Shown piece by piece: positions 32,343 through 41,347 of a stretch of 64,000 bases of DNA. Position 1 is the first letter of the stretch. Each line of letters starts with the position of its first letter. The position numbers and the translations under genes were made by a program. This stretch comes from CAIYRG01 sp963747255 (GTDB taxonomy: Bacteria > Pseudomonadota > Alphaproteobacteria > Micropepsales > Micropepsaceae): positions 62,001 through 126,000 of the forward strand of contig CAVVEG010000011.1 of NCBI GenBank assembly GCA_963747255.1, written 5' to 3'. The notes under the pieces were generated by a model. That model saw only the letters and a list, made by a program, of their open reading frames with translations. It searched no databases and was not told the origin of the DNA.

Positions 32343-32758
32343 ACATCCACTTCAACCGCTCGATTCCCGAAGTGCTGGGGGACGTGGTGCATCAGCTGAC
32401 AACGCTTTTGCGGAAGGAAGGCCAGTTGGCCAGGGCCGAAATCTCCGACAAGCTGACGCAAGCGGCGGGGGGAATTGCACTCGCGATTTTCGGCGCGGTA
32501 CTGGCGATTCCTGCGCTCGTAATTCTGCTCGAGGCAATCGTCTCGGGAATCGTGGCAGCAGGCCTGCCGGTGTATTGGGCGGCCCTCATCGTCGGGGGTG
32601 TTACGCTCATTGTCGGCATTGCAGTGCTCTACGCCGGGGCCAGTCGCCTGAAGGCCGAAAATCTCGTCCCGCAAAAAACCCTCCATCAACTGCAGCGCGA
32701 CGCACAGGTCGCAGCGCATGAAGCGAGTAACGAACATGGCATCAACAGAGCAGCTTGA
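32339..32758 (+). CDS. Phage-holin-superfamily III-like (DUF1469) membrane protein
   Basis: 139 residues. Amphipathic N terminus (VLGDVVHQLTTLLRKEGQLARAE) followed by two strong membrane helices (GGIALAIFGAVLAIPALVILLE and a second from about 78 to 98) and a charged tail. The PF07332 group is named after phage holins but is usually chromosomal next to DUF3618 genes, as here, and is linked to envelope or stress physiology rather than lysis. Its 3' end overlaps the DUF3618 gene by 23 nt. Confidence 0.85.
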   Translation: MNIHFNRSIPEVLGDVVHQLTTLLRKEGQLARAEISDKLTQAAGGIALAIFGAVLAIPALVILLEAIVSGIVAAGLPVYWAALIVGGVTLIVGIAVLYAGASRLKAENLVPQKTLHQLQRDAQVAAHEASNEHGINRAA

Positions 32759-33729
32759 GCGTGAAGCGGAGCTGACCAGAGCGCAACTGGCAGCATCACT
32801 CGACGAATTACGGGCTATCACACCCGGACGCGTGGTCGATGAAATTCTGGGCTACGCGAAAAGTGGCAGTGCAGAACTGTTGCGGGGCCTCGGCAATCAG
32901 GTTGTCGAACACCCTCTCCCCGCCACCCTTATCGGCGCGGGTATTGCCTGGCTGATCATGTCCAACGGATCCTCGAGCGGCTCGGTTCGCGCGGCCGGCT
33001 ATGATGGACGCGAGAGAGCAACCGGCAACAACTGGTTCTCTGAAACGGGGCGGACTTCTTCCTCAACGGCCGGGGATCTTCGTGACCGTGCTGATTCTGC
33101 TGTGCACGGACTGAAGGAGAAGACACAATCCGCCGTGTCGAGCGTCGGTGACCGCATCGATAGCACGACGGGCCTCGTGAGGGAGAGGGCGCAATCCGCA
33201 ATCGCCGGGCTGAGCAGCACGGCATCCGGCATCGGCGACTCCATTTCTGACGCTTATGGCACGGTCACCGACACCGTGAGCCGGACGGCGAGCAGTGTTG
33301 CGGAGGCTGCAGCGAGCATTACGCCGTCTCAGGATGAATTGATCCAGGCCGGCCAGCGGATTTGGGACTACTGTAAAAGCGAACCGCTCGTGGTTGCCGG
33401 GCTGGGAATTGCGCTTGGCGCCGCTCTGGGAGCGGCAATTCCCGAAACGGAAGCTGAAAATCGGCTGATGGGAGAAGCGGCGGATAACCTGAAGGAAAAA
33501 GCTCAGAAATCTCGCGTCAGACCCGCTGCAGGCAGCAAACAGAGCCGCGAAGACCGTAGGTGAGCATGTGCTGGATGAGGCCACGAAGTTCGCGAAACAG
33601 GAGATTGGAAATCTCGTAAGCGGATGGGGAACCGGTGGAGCGGACAGCGGTTCCATCCAGTCGGATCAGCAGAACGGCGAGGCCGGTCCAAGCGGTTCTT
33701 CCGACATCGGTCAACGTCCATACCATTGA
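32736..33729 (+). pseudogene. DUF3618 family membrane protein, C-terminal +1 frameshift
   Basis: Starts at ATG 32736 (MASTEQLEREAELTRAQLAA). The DUF3618 N-terminal motif RAQLAASLDELRAITPGRVV is followed by one membrane helix (HPLPATLIGAGIAWLIMS), a long serine/alanine amphipathic stretch and a second hydrophobic segment near VVAGLGIALGAALGAAIP. An extra T at 33510 (AAA-T-CTC) truncates the product at SREDRR. Removing it extends the protein by LASDPLQAANRAAKTVGEH and on to RPYH at TGA 33727-33729. The truncated form might still function. Third gene of the envelope set, closed by a strong terminator. Confidence 0.8.
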
Positions 33730-33746
33730 TTTGATCGGCTTAAGAG

Positions 33747-33775
33747 CCCCGGTCGCCCAGGGCGACCGGGGTTTT
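33747..33775 (+). terminator. Intrinsic terminator of the envelope-protein operon
   Basis: CCCCGGTCGCC (33747-33757), loop cag, GGCGACCGGGG (33761-33771), then TTTTCTC. Perfect 11-bp stem between convergent genes. Confidence 0.93.
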
Positions 33776-33784
33776 CTCTGTTCC

Positions 33785-36078
33785 TCAGGCCTTTTCGGCC
33801 AACGCAGCCAGTACGCGTTCGGGTGTCAGCGGCAACTGCCGGATGCGTACACCGGTTGCGTCAAAAACCGCGTTTGTCACCCCAGGCCAAACGCTTTCGC
33901 TTGCAGGTTCGCCAACACGCATCGGAGGCAGATCGGGACGGGCAACGAGAACGATCTCGATGTTATCGGGGATCTCGTCGAAGGTGATGATCGGGTATGA
34001 GGCCCAATCCAGAGTCGTTACACGGGATCGGTTGAATCGAACTTCTTCCTTCAGCGCCCTGCTGATGCTCTGTATCACACCGCCCTCGATCTGATTTCGC
34101 ACGGCGCCAGGGTTTACGACCAAACCACAGTCCTGGGCGATCGTCACGCGGGTAACCCGAACCACCCCCGTCCTACGGTTCACCGCCACTTCGTAGATAC
34201 CCGCGACATTGGTATCCGAATCGCTGCCCAGCATCGCCACGCCGCGACCAAACGCGATATCGCCATCACTTGCTCCATCGCCCGCAAGGCGCGGTTTCCA
34301 CCCCGCCCTTTCTGCAGCAGCTTTGAGCACGGCAACCCCGCGCGGTCGCGGGGAATGCCTGAGGCGGAACTCGATCGGATCACTCCCCGCGGCGTGTGCC
34401 AATTCGTCCATGAAGCATTCGGCAACGAAAATATTATCGGGGGAACCTACCCCGCGCATCGAACCGACCCTCATGCGCAACGGTCCCTGCCGGTGTGAAG
34501 CGGGGCCTAGATAGGTAAAGACAACACGCTTGTTCGGCAGGTCCCGATATACCGGATCGAAGTTGCCCGCGGCGCCGCTGAAACCTTCTTCGAGTCCGGG
34601 CTTGTCCCAGCCTGCCAATTGCGCGGTGACCAGGCTTCCTGGTTCACCTCCATGCTTCGGCTCGTGATATTCGGGCCGGGAATAACCGGATAGCCCGAAT
34701 GTCCGCGCATCCCACGCAATGATTTTCCCGCTCTTGTCCAATCCGCCACGGCATTCGCTGATGCGTGCGGCTTTGTACGCTTCCCATCCGTTTTCGTCCG
34801 CACGCGACCACTGCACACGAACCGGCTGGCCGGCGGCGCGGGAGAGCACGACCGCATCGATGATCACATCGTCGGCTCCGTTCTGGCCATAGCAACCGGA
34901 CCCTTCCGCATAGATCAGGTGTACCTTCCGGTTTGGCAGACCAAGAAACTTCGCAACGGCTTCACGCGTCCCATACGGCGTTTGAGTGGCGCACCACAGC
35001 GTAACTCCATCCGGGCGAAAGTCCGCAACGGCACAGGATGGACCAATTGACCCGTGATGGTGGTAAGGCGAAAGATAGGTTGCGCTTATCAGCTTCTCGG
35101 CGGCAGCAATGCCAAGCTCCACATCGCCGTTATGCGCCAATAGCCCCCCTGGAGCGTCTTTCGGATATCCTTCAGGAAATTCCGGCAGTCGCCGCAGGAT
35201 CGCATGGAGGTCCTTCTGGTCCGGCAGGCCGGCCCACTCTGTCCACTCGACCTTCAGTGCTTCCGCTGCGGCGATCGCCTGCTCTTCACGCCGGCACACC
35301 ACGCCAACCAGATCGTTGAGGCGGACCACTTTGACCAGACCCGGAATATGCGAAACCGAAGCCTCATCTATTTTTCTGACAGATGCTCCGTGTGAAACAG
35401 GACGGATCACCCGGCCGTGCAACATGCCGTCGATCTTCACGTCCTGAACATAGGCGAATGTTGCGAAGACCTTCTCCGGAATGTCCCAGCGAGGGACAGA
35501 CTGCCCGACAACGAAATAATCGCGCGGATCTTTCGGTTTGGCTTTTCCGGTAAATCTCACGTCAAAACGCCGGCCGCCTACCAACTCGCCATAAGTCACT
35601 TTCTCGCCCGGCGCATCCAGGCGAAACACAGAACCGTCCTTTGTTCCCAGCTGCTCTGGAGCAACGCCAAGACGCTGCGCGGCGATGTCGAGCAGCGCCG
35701 AGCGCGCTTCCGCGGCCGCGATCCGGATCGGCCGCGAATGAGCCGAAATCGTGCGGCTGCCCGATGAGACGAACTGATCGGGTGTGCGATCGGTGTCCGG
35801 CAAATCAGTCTGACGCGGTCAAAGGCGATATCGAGTTCTTCGGCCATTACCTGCAGCAGGCCGGTCGAACTGCCAGTGCCAAGTTCACAACAACCGGAAA
35901 ACAGGGTGGCGTGCCCATCCGCAGAGATTGCTATCCAGGAATCGATCTGATCAACAGGCGGACCATAATCGCCGGATTCTGCCGCGTGGACCACGGGTCC
36001 CGGCGCGACGCCGCTCAGCGAAAACCCTATGACCAATCCGCTTAGTTGTCTGAGCAGCTCACGGCGGTGAATGGGCAT
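33785..36078 (-). pseudogene. Isoquinoline 1-oxidoreductase-like molybdopterin subunit (IorB type), -1 frameshift
   Basis: Start at ATG 36078 with GGAGG 8 nt before it and a twin-arginine signal (RRELLRQLSGLVIGFSLSG), so it is exported. The first 80 residues carry SWIAISADGHATLFSGCCEL and TGLLQVMAEELDIAFDRVRL. The frame then breaks at a TTT run near 35802-35804, where one base seems missing, and resumes as PDTDRTPDQFVSSGSRTI. The rest (about 670 residues) is a complete xanthine-oxidase-family large subunit, with GSIGPSCAVADF and GEPASESVWPGVTNAVF near the molybdenum site. Partner of the 2Fe-2S subunit encoded just upstream. Substrate unknown; periplasmic aldehyde or N-heterocycle oxidation is likely. 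Confidence 0.87.
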
Positions 36079-36094
36079 CCCCGTCGCCTCCATG

Positions 36095-36562
36095 TCAGGC
36101 CTCCGAAGCCCGCATGACGGCGCGAATAATTCGCAGGTGCGTACCGCAGCGGCAGAGATTGTTCTGCAGTGCGTTTTTGATTTCCCCGATCGTTGGTTTC
36201 GGATTGTTCGTGAGATATGCCGCTGCCTGCATAATCATGCCATTGATGCAGTAGCCGCATTGCACTGCCTGCTCGTCAATGAATGCGATCTGGAGGGCAT
36301 GCGGATGTTCCCTGGTGCCAAGGCCCTCCAGGGTGGTGATTTCATCCTCCGGCCGGATGGTGGAAACCGGGCGTGTACACGAACGCACGGCTTCGCCATT
36401 CAGATGAATCGTGCAGGCGCCGCACTGGCCGAGGCCACAGCCGAAACGCGGACCGTGCAGCCCCAAATCGTTGCGCAGCACATACAACAGCGGTGCGGCG
36501 AGATCGTCCACCACGACCGTAGCGACTTGTCCGTTAACGCGGAAATTTCTGGTTGCTGGCAT
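36095..36562 (-). CDS. (2Fe-2S)-binding subunit of molybdenum hydroxylase (IorA type)
   Basis: 155 residues. Plant-type cluster GCGLGQCGACTIHLNG plus C-terminal cluster CGYCINGM and LCRCGTH, the standard two-cluster small subunit of molybdenum hydroxylases. No FAD subunit is encoded nearby, matching the two-subunit Ior class that passes electrons to cytochromes. Ends 17 nt before the ATG of the large subunit and probably travels with it through the Tat system. Upstream lies the DUF6152 gene on the same strand. Confidence 0.94.
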   Translation of the reverse strand: MPATRNFRVNGQVATVVVDDLAAPLLYVLRNDLGLHGPRFGCGLGQCGACTIHLNGEAVRSCTRPVSTIRPEDEITTLEGLGTREHPHALQIAFIDEQAVQCGYCINGMIMQAAAYLTNNPKPTIGEIKNALQNNLCRCGTHLRIIRAVMRASEA

Positions 36563-36661
36563 GTGGCTTTCTGCCCGCTCAAATTCAGCGCAAGGGGATC
36601 ACCCGAAAAGCCGATGAACGGCCTGAATATCGCGCTCCGGGAGCCGGTCGGACAAAAACTG

Positions 36662-37064
36662 TTATTCGCCGGTTGTGGGATCCGGCGGTGCGCCTGTGAC
36701 CGCCAACTTCCGTCCGTCCGCCAGCACCACAGTCAGAAGCTGTCCCCCATGAGAGCCCGACTTCAGCGGATGCATTGCGACCGTTACGCGATCTCCCGGT
36801 TTGACCGAGTTCGGGCCGCCAGCCATTTTTCTGGGCCTGTCCGGTGCCCTGCATTTCCAGAGGGTATTCAATCGCCTTTCCCCCGTCATCCATCACCATG
36901 ACGTACAACCAGGCATGGGGATTGGTCCACTCAAACTGCTTGACGACACCGCTCAGGGTCAGAGTCTTTTCTCTATCGAACATTGCAAATGAGTGATGTG
37001 CCATCGCAGGAACGGCGAGCATGGCGACGGCGCATGACGCCGACACAATTGATCTGACCTTCAT
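36662..37064 (-). pseudogene. DUF6152-type secreted protein, +1 frameshift
   Basis: Start at ATG 37064 after GGGAGGA, with signal peptide ending PAMAHH. HHSFAMFDREKTLTLSGVV and WTNPHAWLYVMV are characteristic of the family. A surplus C in a CCC run (36813-36815) breaks the frame after NGWRP. Without it the protein continues NSVKPGDRVTVAMHPLKSGS, VVLADGRKLAVTG and stops at TAA 36662-36664 (TTGE). A small periplasmic beta-rich protein of unknown role, often found near redox enzymes of soil bacteria. It lies upstream of the IorAB genes and may be co-transcribed. Confidence 0.78.
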
Positions 37065-37155
37065 TCGAAGTCCTCCCGGTAGGAGTTGGCCCACTATGCA
37101 TGATTAATATAAGATTGAACCCGGAGTTGAAAGCCGCTGATTCCGGGAGAGACAA

Positions 37156-37740
37156 ATGCGAATATTCGTACTGATGACGGCAGGGGCGATTTTGGCCGCT
37201 GGCCTGGGTCCTGCTGTTGCTGCCGATTGGACGCTTCTGAAATTTCCCGATCAGGGCTTTGGCATCGAAAGCCCGGTGCCTCTGGTTAAGGGCTCCGGCA
37301 CCTATCAGGGTGCCGTCGCCGGGCGCATCCCCACGATCACCTACTCGGGCGAACTCGATAACATTCGGTACAGGGTCACCATTGTCGATGTCGCGAACCG
37401 CCCTGCCGATGCGTTGAATTTGTTTGAGGAGCTGGAGGCTCTGACGGAATTGACCGGCAAAGTTGTCGGGAACGACTCCATGGGAATTGAGCCTGGAAAG
37501 CTCAGGCAATATGGCCGCGAACTACTGATCCAGGCGAAAGATGGAAGCCTGAGACGCATCGGCCTGATGTACAGCAAAGGCAAGATCTACGAGGCTGAAG
37601 GGACTGTGCTTCCTGGAGGCGACAGGGAGTCGATCTATCCCGAGCGGTTTGCCGATTCCATCATTTTCGACCTTGATCCCAAACGCCGCGAAGAACGCTG
37701 CGCGGATCCCGGCAACTTCAGAACCCCTGACGGCAAGTAG
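37156..37740 (+). CDS. Secreted hypothetical protein
   Basis: 194 residues with a signal peptide (MRIFVLMTAGAILAAGLGPAVA) ending before ADWTLLKFPDQGFGIESPV. The mature domain (VKGSGTYQGAVAGRIPTITYS, RYRVTIVDVANRPADALNLF) looks like the small periplasmic fold of proteins that sit beside transporters; I cannot name it. Divergent from the DUF6152 gene; a MFS gene starts within or just after its 3' end. Confidence 0.7.
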   Translation: MRIFVLMTAGAILAAGLGPAVAADWTLLKFPDQGFGIESPVPLVKGSGTYQGAVAGRIPTITYSGELDNIRYRVTIVDVANRPADALNLFEELEALTELTGKVVGNDSMGIEPGKLRQYGRELLIQAKDGSLRRIGLMYSKGKIYEAEGTVLPGGDRESIYPERFADSIIFDLDPKRREERCADPGNFRTPDGK

Positions 37741-39088
37741 GCTGAAGATTATAGCCGACACGCTCCTGAACTCGCGGCGCGTCACCGGCCTGCAGATCCG
37801 TGTCTTCGTTTTCTGCGCGGCGGTCGCATTGCTTGATGCCGTCGACAGCCAGGCGATAGGCGTCGCCGGGCCGCTGATGGCGACCGGGTTGAAGATGTCT
37901 GCGGCTGCTTTTTCACCGGCCTATTCTGCAGGATTGCTCGGCGCCGCCATCGGTGCGCTCGCCTTTGGTCCGATCAGCGACCGTTTCGGCCGGAAGCCAA
38001 TGCTGGCTTTTACGACAGCTCTGTTCGGCGCTTTCACGATCCTTACCGCGTTCGCGCACTCGTTCCCCGTGCTCTTCGCGTATCGGTTTATCGCAGGCTT
38101 GGGACTGGGGGGCGCAACGCCCTGTTTCATCACGATGGCTGCGGAATATGCCCCACAACGCAGCCGCGCCATGTTCGTCAGCCTTCTCTGGGCAGGGTAC
38201 CCGCTGGGCAATTCCATTGGCGGGCTGATGACATCCTACCTCGTGTCCCACTTTCCCTGGCCCGTGATATTCATTGTGGCTGGCATACCCAGCTTCGTGC
38301 TTGCGCTGGCGATGGTCCTTTTTCTTCCCGAGTCGTTGCGGTTTCTTGTTTCCACGGGACAGGTCACGCGCGCTCTGCGCGTCGCGCGCAAACTCGATCC
38401 CCGACTGAATGCGACCGATCTTGAAGTGGGTGTTTCGGACCGAAAACCGATGCCGAAAATTCCACTGCGTGATCTGTTTACGGAAGGTCGCGCACCCACC
38501 ACTGTTCTGATCGGGCTGATGCTTTATTTCGGCTTCGCGACCACCACGGTGATTGTGCTGCAAACGCCGACGCTGTTTCGTGAATCCGGAATTTCTCTGG
38601 GGACTTCGGCGCTGCTGGTCGCCATCTACAGTCTTGTCGCCACCTTCGGCATGGCGATTGCCGGGAGATTGCTGGAGCGATTTGGCGCAGTTGCCGCCCT
38701 CGCACCACCCTTTATCGGTGGCGGAATTCTGCTGGCGGGTTTGGGGCTGGTGGCGTCATCGCCCATTGCGGCGGGTATCATCATGCTGTTGCTTGGCCTG
38801 ACCGCATCGGTCGGTTCATCGGGCGCAATCGCTTTGGCAGCGACGTCCTATCCGACAGTCATGCGTTCTGCAGGAACCGGATGGGCGATGGCGCTTGGAC
38901 GCTTCGGGCAGGTGTGCAGTCCCCTCGTGATCGGGCTGATGCTCGCGTTCCAATGGACCCCTGCACAGATCCTTGCGGCGATGGCTCTCGCGCCTGTGCT
39001 GGGTGGTCTTTGTGTCCTGCTCCGGGCCAAATTCGCCGGTGAAAATTCAACGGCAGTCCCGGTCCTCATTGGCAGTGACGCGCGATGA
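37649..39088 (+). CDS. MFS transporter, aromatic acid:H+ symporter (AAHS)-like
   Basis: Twelve membrane helices with the MFS loop GPISDRFGRKPML between helices 2 and 3 and a matching second-half loop (GRLLERFG). RVTGLQIRVFVFCAAVALLDAVDSQAIGV is typical of AAHS carriers, which import aromatic carboxylates. The only standard start is ATG 37649, inside the preceding gene. Family comparison puts the real N terminus near 37742, where only CTG or ATT codons exist, so the start is unsettled. It ends 23 nt inside the convergent Xre-type regulator gene. Confidence 0.87.
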   Translation: MPIPSFSTLIPNAAKNAARIPATSEPLTASRLKIIADTLLNSRRVTGLQIRVFVFCAAVALLDAVDSQAIGVAGPLMATGLKMSAAAFSPAYSAGLLGAAIGALAFGPISDRFGRKPMLAFTTALFGAFTILTAFAHSFPVLFAYRFIAGLGLGGATPCFITMAAEYAPQRSRAMFVSLLWAGYPLGNSIGGLMTSYLVSHFPWPVIFIVAGIPSFVLALAMVLFLPESLRFLVSTGQVTRALRVARKLDPRLNATDLEVGVSDRKPMPKIPLRDLFTEGRAPTTVLIGLMLYFGFATTTVIVLQTPTLFRESGISLGTSALLVAIYSLVATFGMAIAGRLLERFGAVAALAPPFIGGGILLAGLGLVASSPIAAGIIMLLLGLTASVGSSGAIALAATSYPTVMRSAGTGWAMALGRFGQVCSPLVIGLMLAFQWTPAQILAAMALAPVLGGLCVLLRAKFAGENSTAVPVLIGSDAR

Positions 39089-39950
39089 GACCGCGCAGAT
39101 ATTCCGCAGCCGTTGCTCCTTTCAGCGCTCTGCGCCACATGCCTTCCGCAGCACGTCTGTGCAGCGCCAGTCCTTCCGGCGCCGATGTGATCATCGCAAC
39201 ACCGACCCGCACATTGGGTTCTTCGCCGAGGCGAAACGGGCTTAATGACAGCAATTGCCTGTCGGGCTGACGGAAGATCTGAAAGCCGGTGTGCGGCAGA
39301 GTCTCGGGGACGATACCGATCTGAACACCAATCGGCTCCTGTTCAATTATGTTGGCAAAATGGTTCACTTCAGCCCTGGCAAGTTCACGCCTTTCCGCGC
39401 GTACCCGGTCCGGCAAGTCGAGCCGTCCGACCATGCCGTTGATCAGGAATCGAGAAATTTCGGATGCGGCAATCAGATTCACGATTGTCGGTTGCCGGCG
39501 CCGATAGGTATCCTTGCGCTTCTGGAGTACCGAAAGTATCTCGTCCACTTCCGCTTCGGCGCGTCGGATATCGTCCACGGATTCGGGTATGCTTTCCTTC
39601 AAAAGCTGACCCAGAACCGCGTTGAAATCATCGGACGCCAACAGATATGAGAGCGGCCCCGCCAGCACGATGATGTGCTCCGCCGTTTCCTCGATTTGGC
39701 GCATGCGTTCGAAATAGGTGAGTGCCGACGCAATATATTCGACACCAACGCCCAGTAATGTCGGCAACGAGACTTGCAGAAGTTCGGCGAGCTTCTGCAA
39801 TGTCTCGATCTTGACGACCTCGCCTTTTTCGAAGCGATAGAGCGCGGTTCGGGAGATGCCGATGCGGCGGGCGACTTCTTCCGCCGGCAATCCGGACCCG
39901 AGCCGGAATGCTCTCAGCCGGTTTCCGATATCGTCATAACGCAGCGACAC
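39066..39950 (-). CDS. XRE-family transcriptional regulator with C-terminal sensor-like domain
   Basis: 294 residues from GTG 39950. The helix-turn-helix is at the N terminus: RLRAFRLGSGLPAEEVARRIGISRTALYRFEKGEVVKIETLQKLAELLQVSLPTLLG covers about 12-68. The remaining 220 residues (LTYFERMRQIEETAEHIIVLAG, HFANIIEQEPIGVQIGIVPE) are probably effector-binding. It is the last gene of the long leftward catabolic series, so it may autoregulate that series. The start of the series is about 11 kb upstream on the same strand. Convergent with the MFS gene. Confidence 0.85.
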   Translation of the reverse strand: MSLRYDDIGNRLRAFRLGSGLPAEEVARRIGISRTALYRFEKGEVVKIETLQKLAELLQVSLPTLLGVGVEYIASALTYFERMRQIEETAEHIIVLAGPLSYLLASDDFNAVLGQLLKESIPESVDDIRRAEAEVDEILSVLQKRKDTYRRRQPTIVNLIAASEISRFLINGMVGRLDLPDRVRAERRELARAEVNHFANIIEQEPIGVQIGIVPETLPHTGFQIFRQPDRQLLSLSPFRLGEEPNVRVGVAMITSAPEGLALHRRAAEGMWRRALKGATAAEYLRGLIARHCQ

Positions 39951-39976
39951 AGGCGCGCCCCGGCGTTACAAGGGCT

Positions 39977-40471
39977 TCACGAAGCTTCCCTGGCGGGCTT
40001 CAGACGCTGGGCGGCATCGAGCGCGGCGGCGACAATTCCCTGATAACCGGTGCAGCGGCAGAGATTTCCGGAAATCGCGATCCGCACTTCCTTCTCGGTC
40101 GGATCGGGATTGTCGCGTAAAAACTCGAGAAGCGTCGTCAGCATGCCGGGCGTGCAGAAGCCGCACTGAAGTCCATGATTGTCGCGAAATGCCTCCTGCA
40201 AAGGATGCAGTTCCTCCGCTGACGGAGCAATGCCTTCGACCGTCAGAATCTCGTGCCCGTCGGCCTGTACGGCAAGCATGAGACAGGAACGCGCCGATAA
40301 TCCGTCCAGCAGGATTGTGCAGGCGCCGCAGACGCCGTGCTCGCATCCCAGATGTGTCCCCGTCAGGCCCAGTTGCTGACGCATGAAATCGGCGAGGGTA
40401 TAGCGAACCTCGACCTCTTCCTCGTAGCGTTTGCCGTTGATCGTGACCGCGATTTTCCGTTTTTCGCTCAT
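39977..40471 (-). CDS. coxS: Molybdenum hydroxylase 2Fe-2S small subunit (CoxS type)
   Basis: 164 residues from ATG 40471 (MSEKRKIAVTINGKRYEEEV), overlapping the CoxM stop as ATGA. Clusters: GCEHGVCGACTILLDG, then CGFCTPGM and CRCTGYQG. Electron-transfer subunit of a three-subunit xanthine-dehydrogenase/CO-dehydrogenase-type enzyme. No molybdenum (CoxL) subunit is encoded nearby, so the catalytic partner must be elsewhere or the module has another role. Follows coxM in the leftward series. Confidence 0.92.
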   Translation of the reverse strand: MSEKRKIAVTINGKRYEEEVEVRYTLADFMRQQLGLTGTHLGCEHGVCGACTILLDGLSARSCLMLAVQADGHEILTVEGIAPSAEELHPLQEAFRDNHGLQCGFCTPGMLTTLLEFLRDNPDPTEKEVRIAISGNLCRCTGYQGIVAAALDAAQRLKPAREAS

Positions 40472-41334
40472 GCTCTCCCCACGCGTCCATGCGCCGCGAC
40501 CAGTGCTCGCCGCGACATTACCGTGGCCAGATGCTGACGGTACGATGCGGGCGCATGCACATCCTCGATAGCATCCACCTTCCTGCACTCCTCGCAAAGC
40601 TCGCGAAACAGTTCTTCGGAAGCGGACTGTCCCACAAGTGCCTTCTCGACGCTGTGCATCCGGCCAGGAAGAACCGATACGCCGCCCAACGTCAGCGAAG
40701 CGCGTTTGATCCTGCCGTTGCTATCTTCCTCGAGAAGCGCTGCCGCCGATGCGATCGCGAAATCCCCGTGGCGCCGGGAAAACTCGACGAAGCCGTAGCC
40801 GTGACCGGCCGGCCAGGCCGGAAAGGAAACGCCGGTCAGCAGCTCGTTCGGCTCCAGCGCCGTGGTCATGAATGTCACCGGAAAATCCGCAAATGAGATT
40901 TTCCTTGTGCCGTTCGGGCCCGCGACGGTGACGGTCGCGTCATGGGCAGCCGCAAGCGTTACAAGCTCCGCCGACGGATCCTGATGACACAGGGAGCCTC
41001 CGATTGTCCCGCGATTGCGCGTTTGGCGATGGCCGACATTCAGGATCGCTTCATGCATGATCGGAAAGCGTGTCTTGACGGCTTCAGAGAATTCGATGTC
41101 GCGTTGGCGTGTCATCGCGCCGAATTCCAGTCCGCCGGCATTCTCGCGAATATAAGCAAGGCCATCGACGCGATTCAGATCGATGATGTGATCCGGCAGG
41201 ACATATCGCATGTTCAGCATCGGCATCAGCGACTGACCGCCGGCCAATAACTTCGCATTTTCGAGTTTCGACAGCAGACCGACCGCATCCGGGACAGTGC
41301 GAGGGTCGTGATATGAAAAAGGAGGGGGTTTCAT
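40468..41334 (-). CDS. coxM: Molybdenum hydroxylase FAD-binding medium subunit (CoxM type)
   Basis: 288 residues from ATG 41334 (MKPPPFSYHDPRTVPDAVGL). FAD motifs are AKLLAGGQSLMPMLNMR and GHRQTRNRGTIGGSLCHQDPSAEL. Passes electrons from the small subunit to an acceptor. Overlaps coxS by 4 nt and follows the UbiD-like gene closely. The lack of a neighbouring large subunit is unusual for this family. Confidence 0.93.
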   Translation of the reverse strand: MKPPPFSYHDPRTVPDAVGLLSKLENAKLLAGGQSLMPMLNMRYVLPDHIIDLNRVDGLAYIRENAGGLEFGAMTRQRDIEFSEAVKTRFPIMHEAILNVGHRQTRNRGTIGGSLCHQDPSAELVTLAAAHDATVTVAGPNGTRKISFADFPVTFMTTALEPNELLTGVSFPAWPAGHGYGFVEFSRRHGDFAIASAAALLEEDSNGRIKRASLTLGGVSVLPGRMHSVEKALVGQSASEELFRELCEECRKVDAIEDVHAPASYRQHLATVMSRRALVAAHGRVGRA

Positions 41335-41347
41335 CTCTCTTTCCTGT

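Noticed and set aside
32339..32758. Prophage remnant, from the holin-like annotation
   Set aside because: No phage genes, att-like repeats or composition change nearby; this family is usually chromosomal beside DUF3618.
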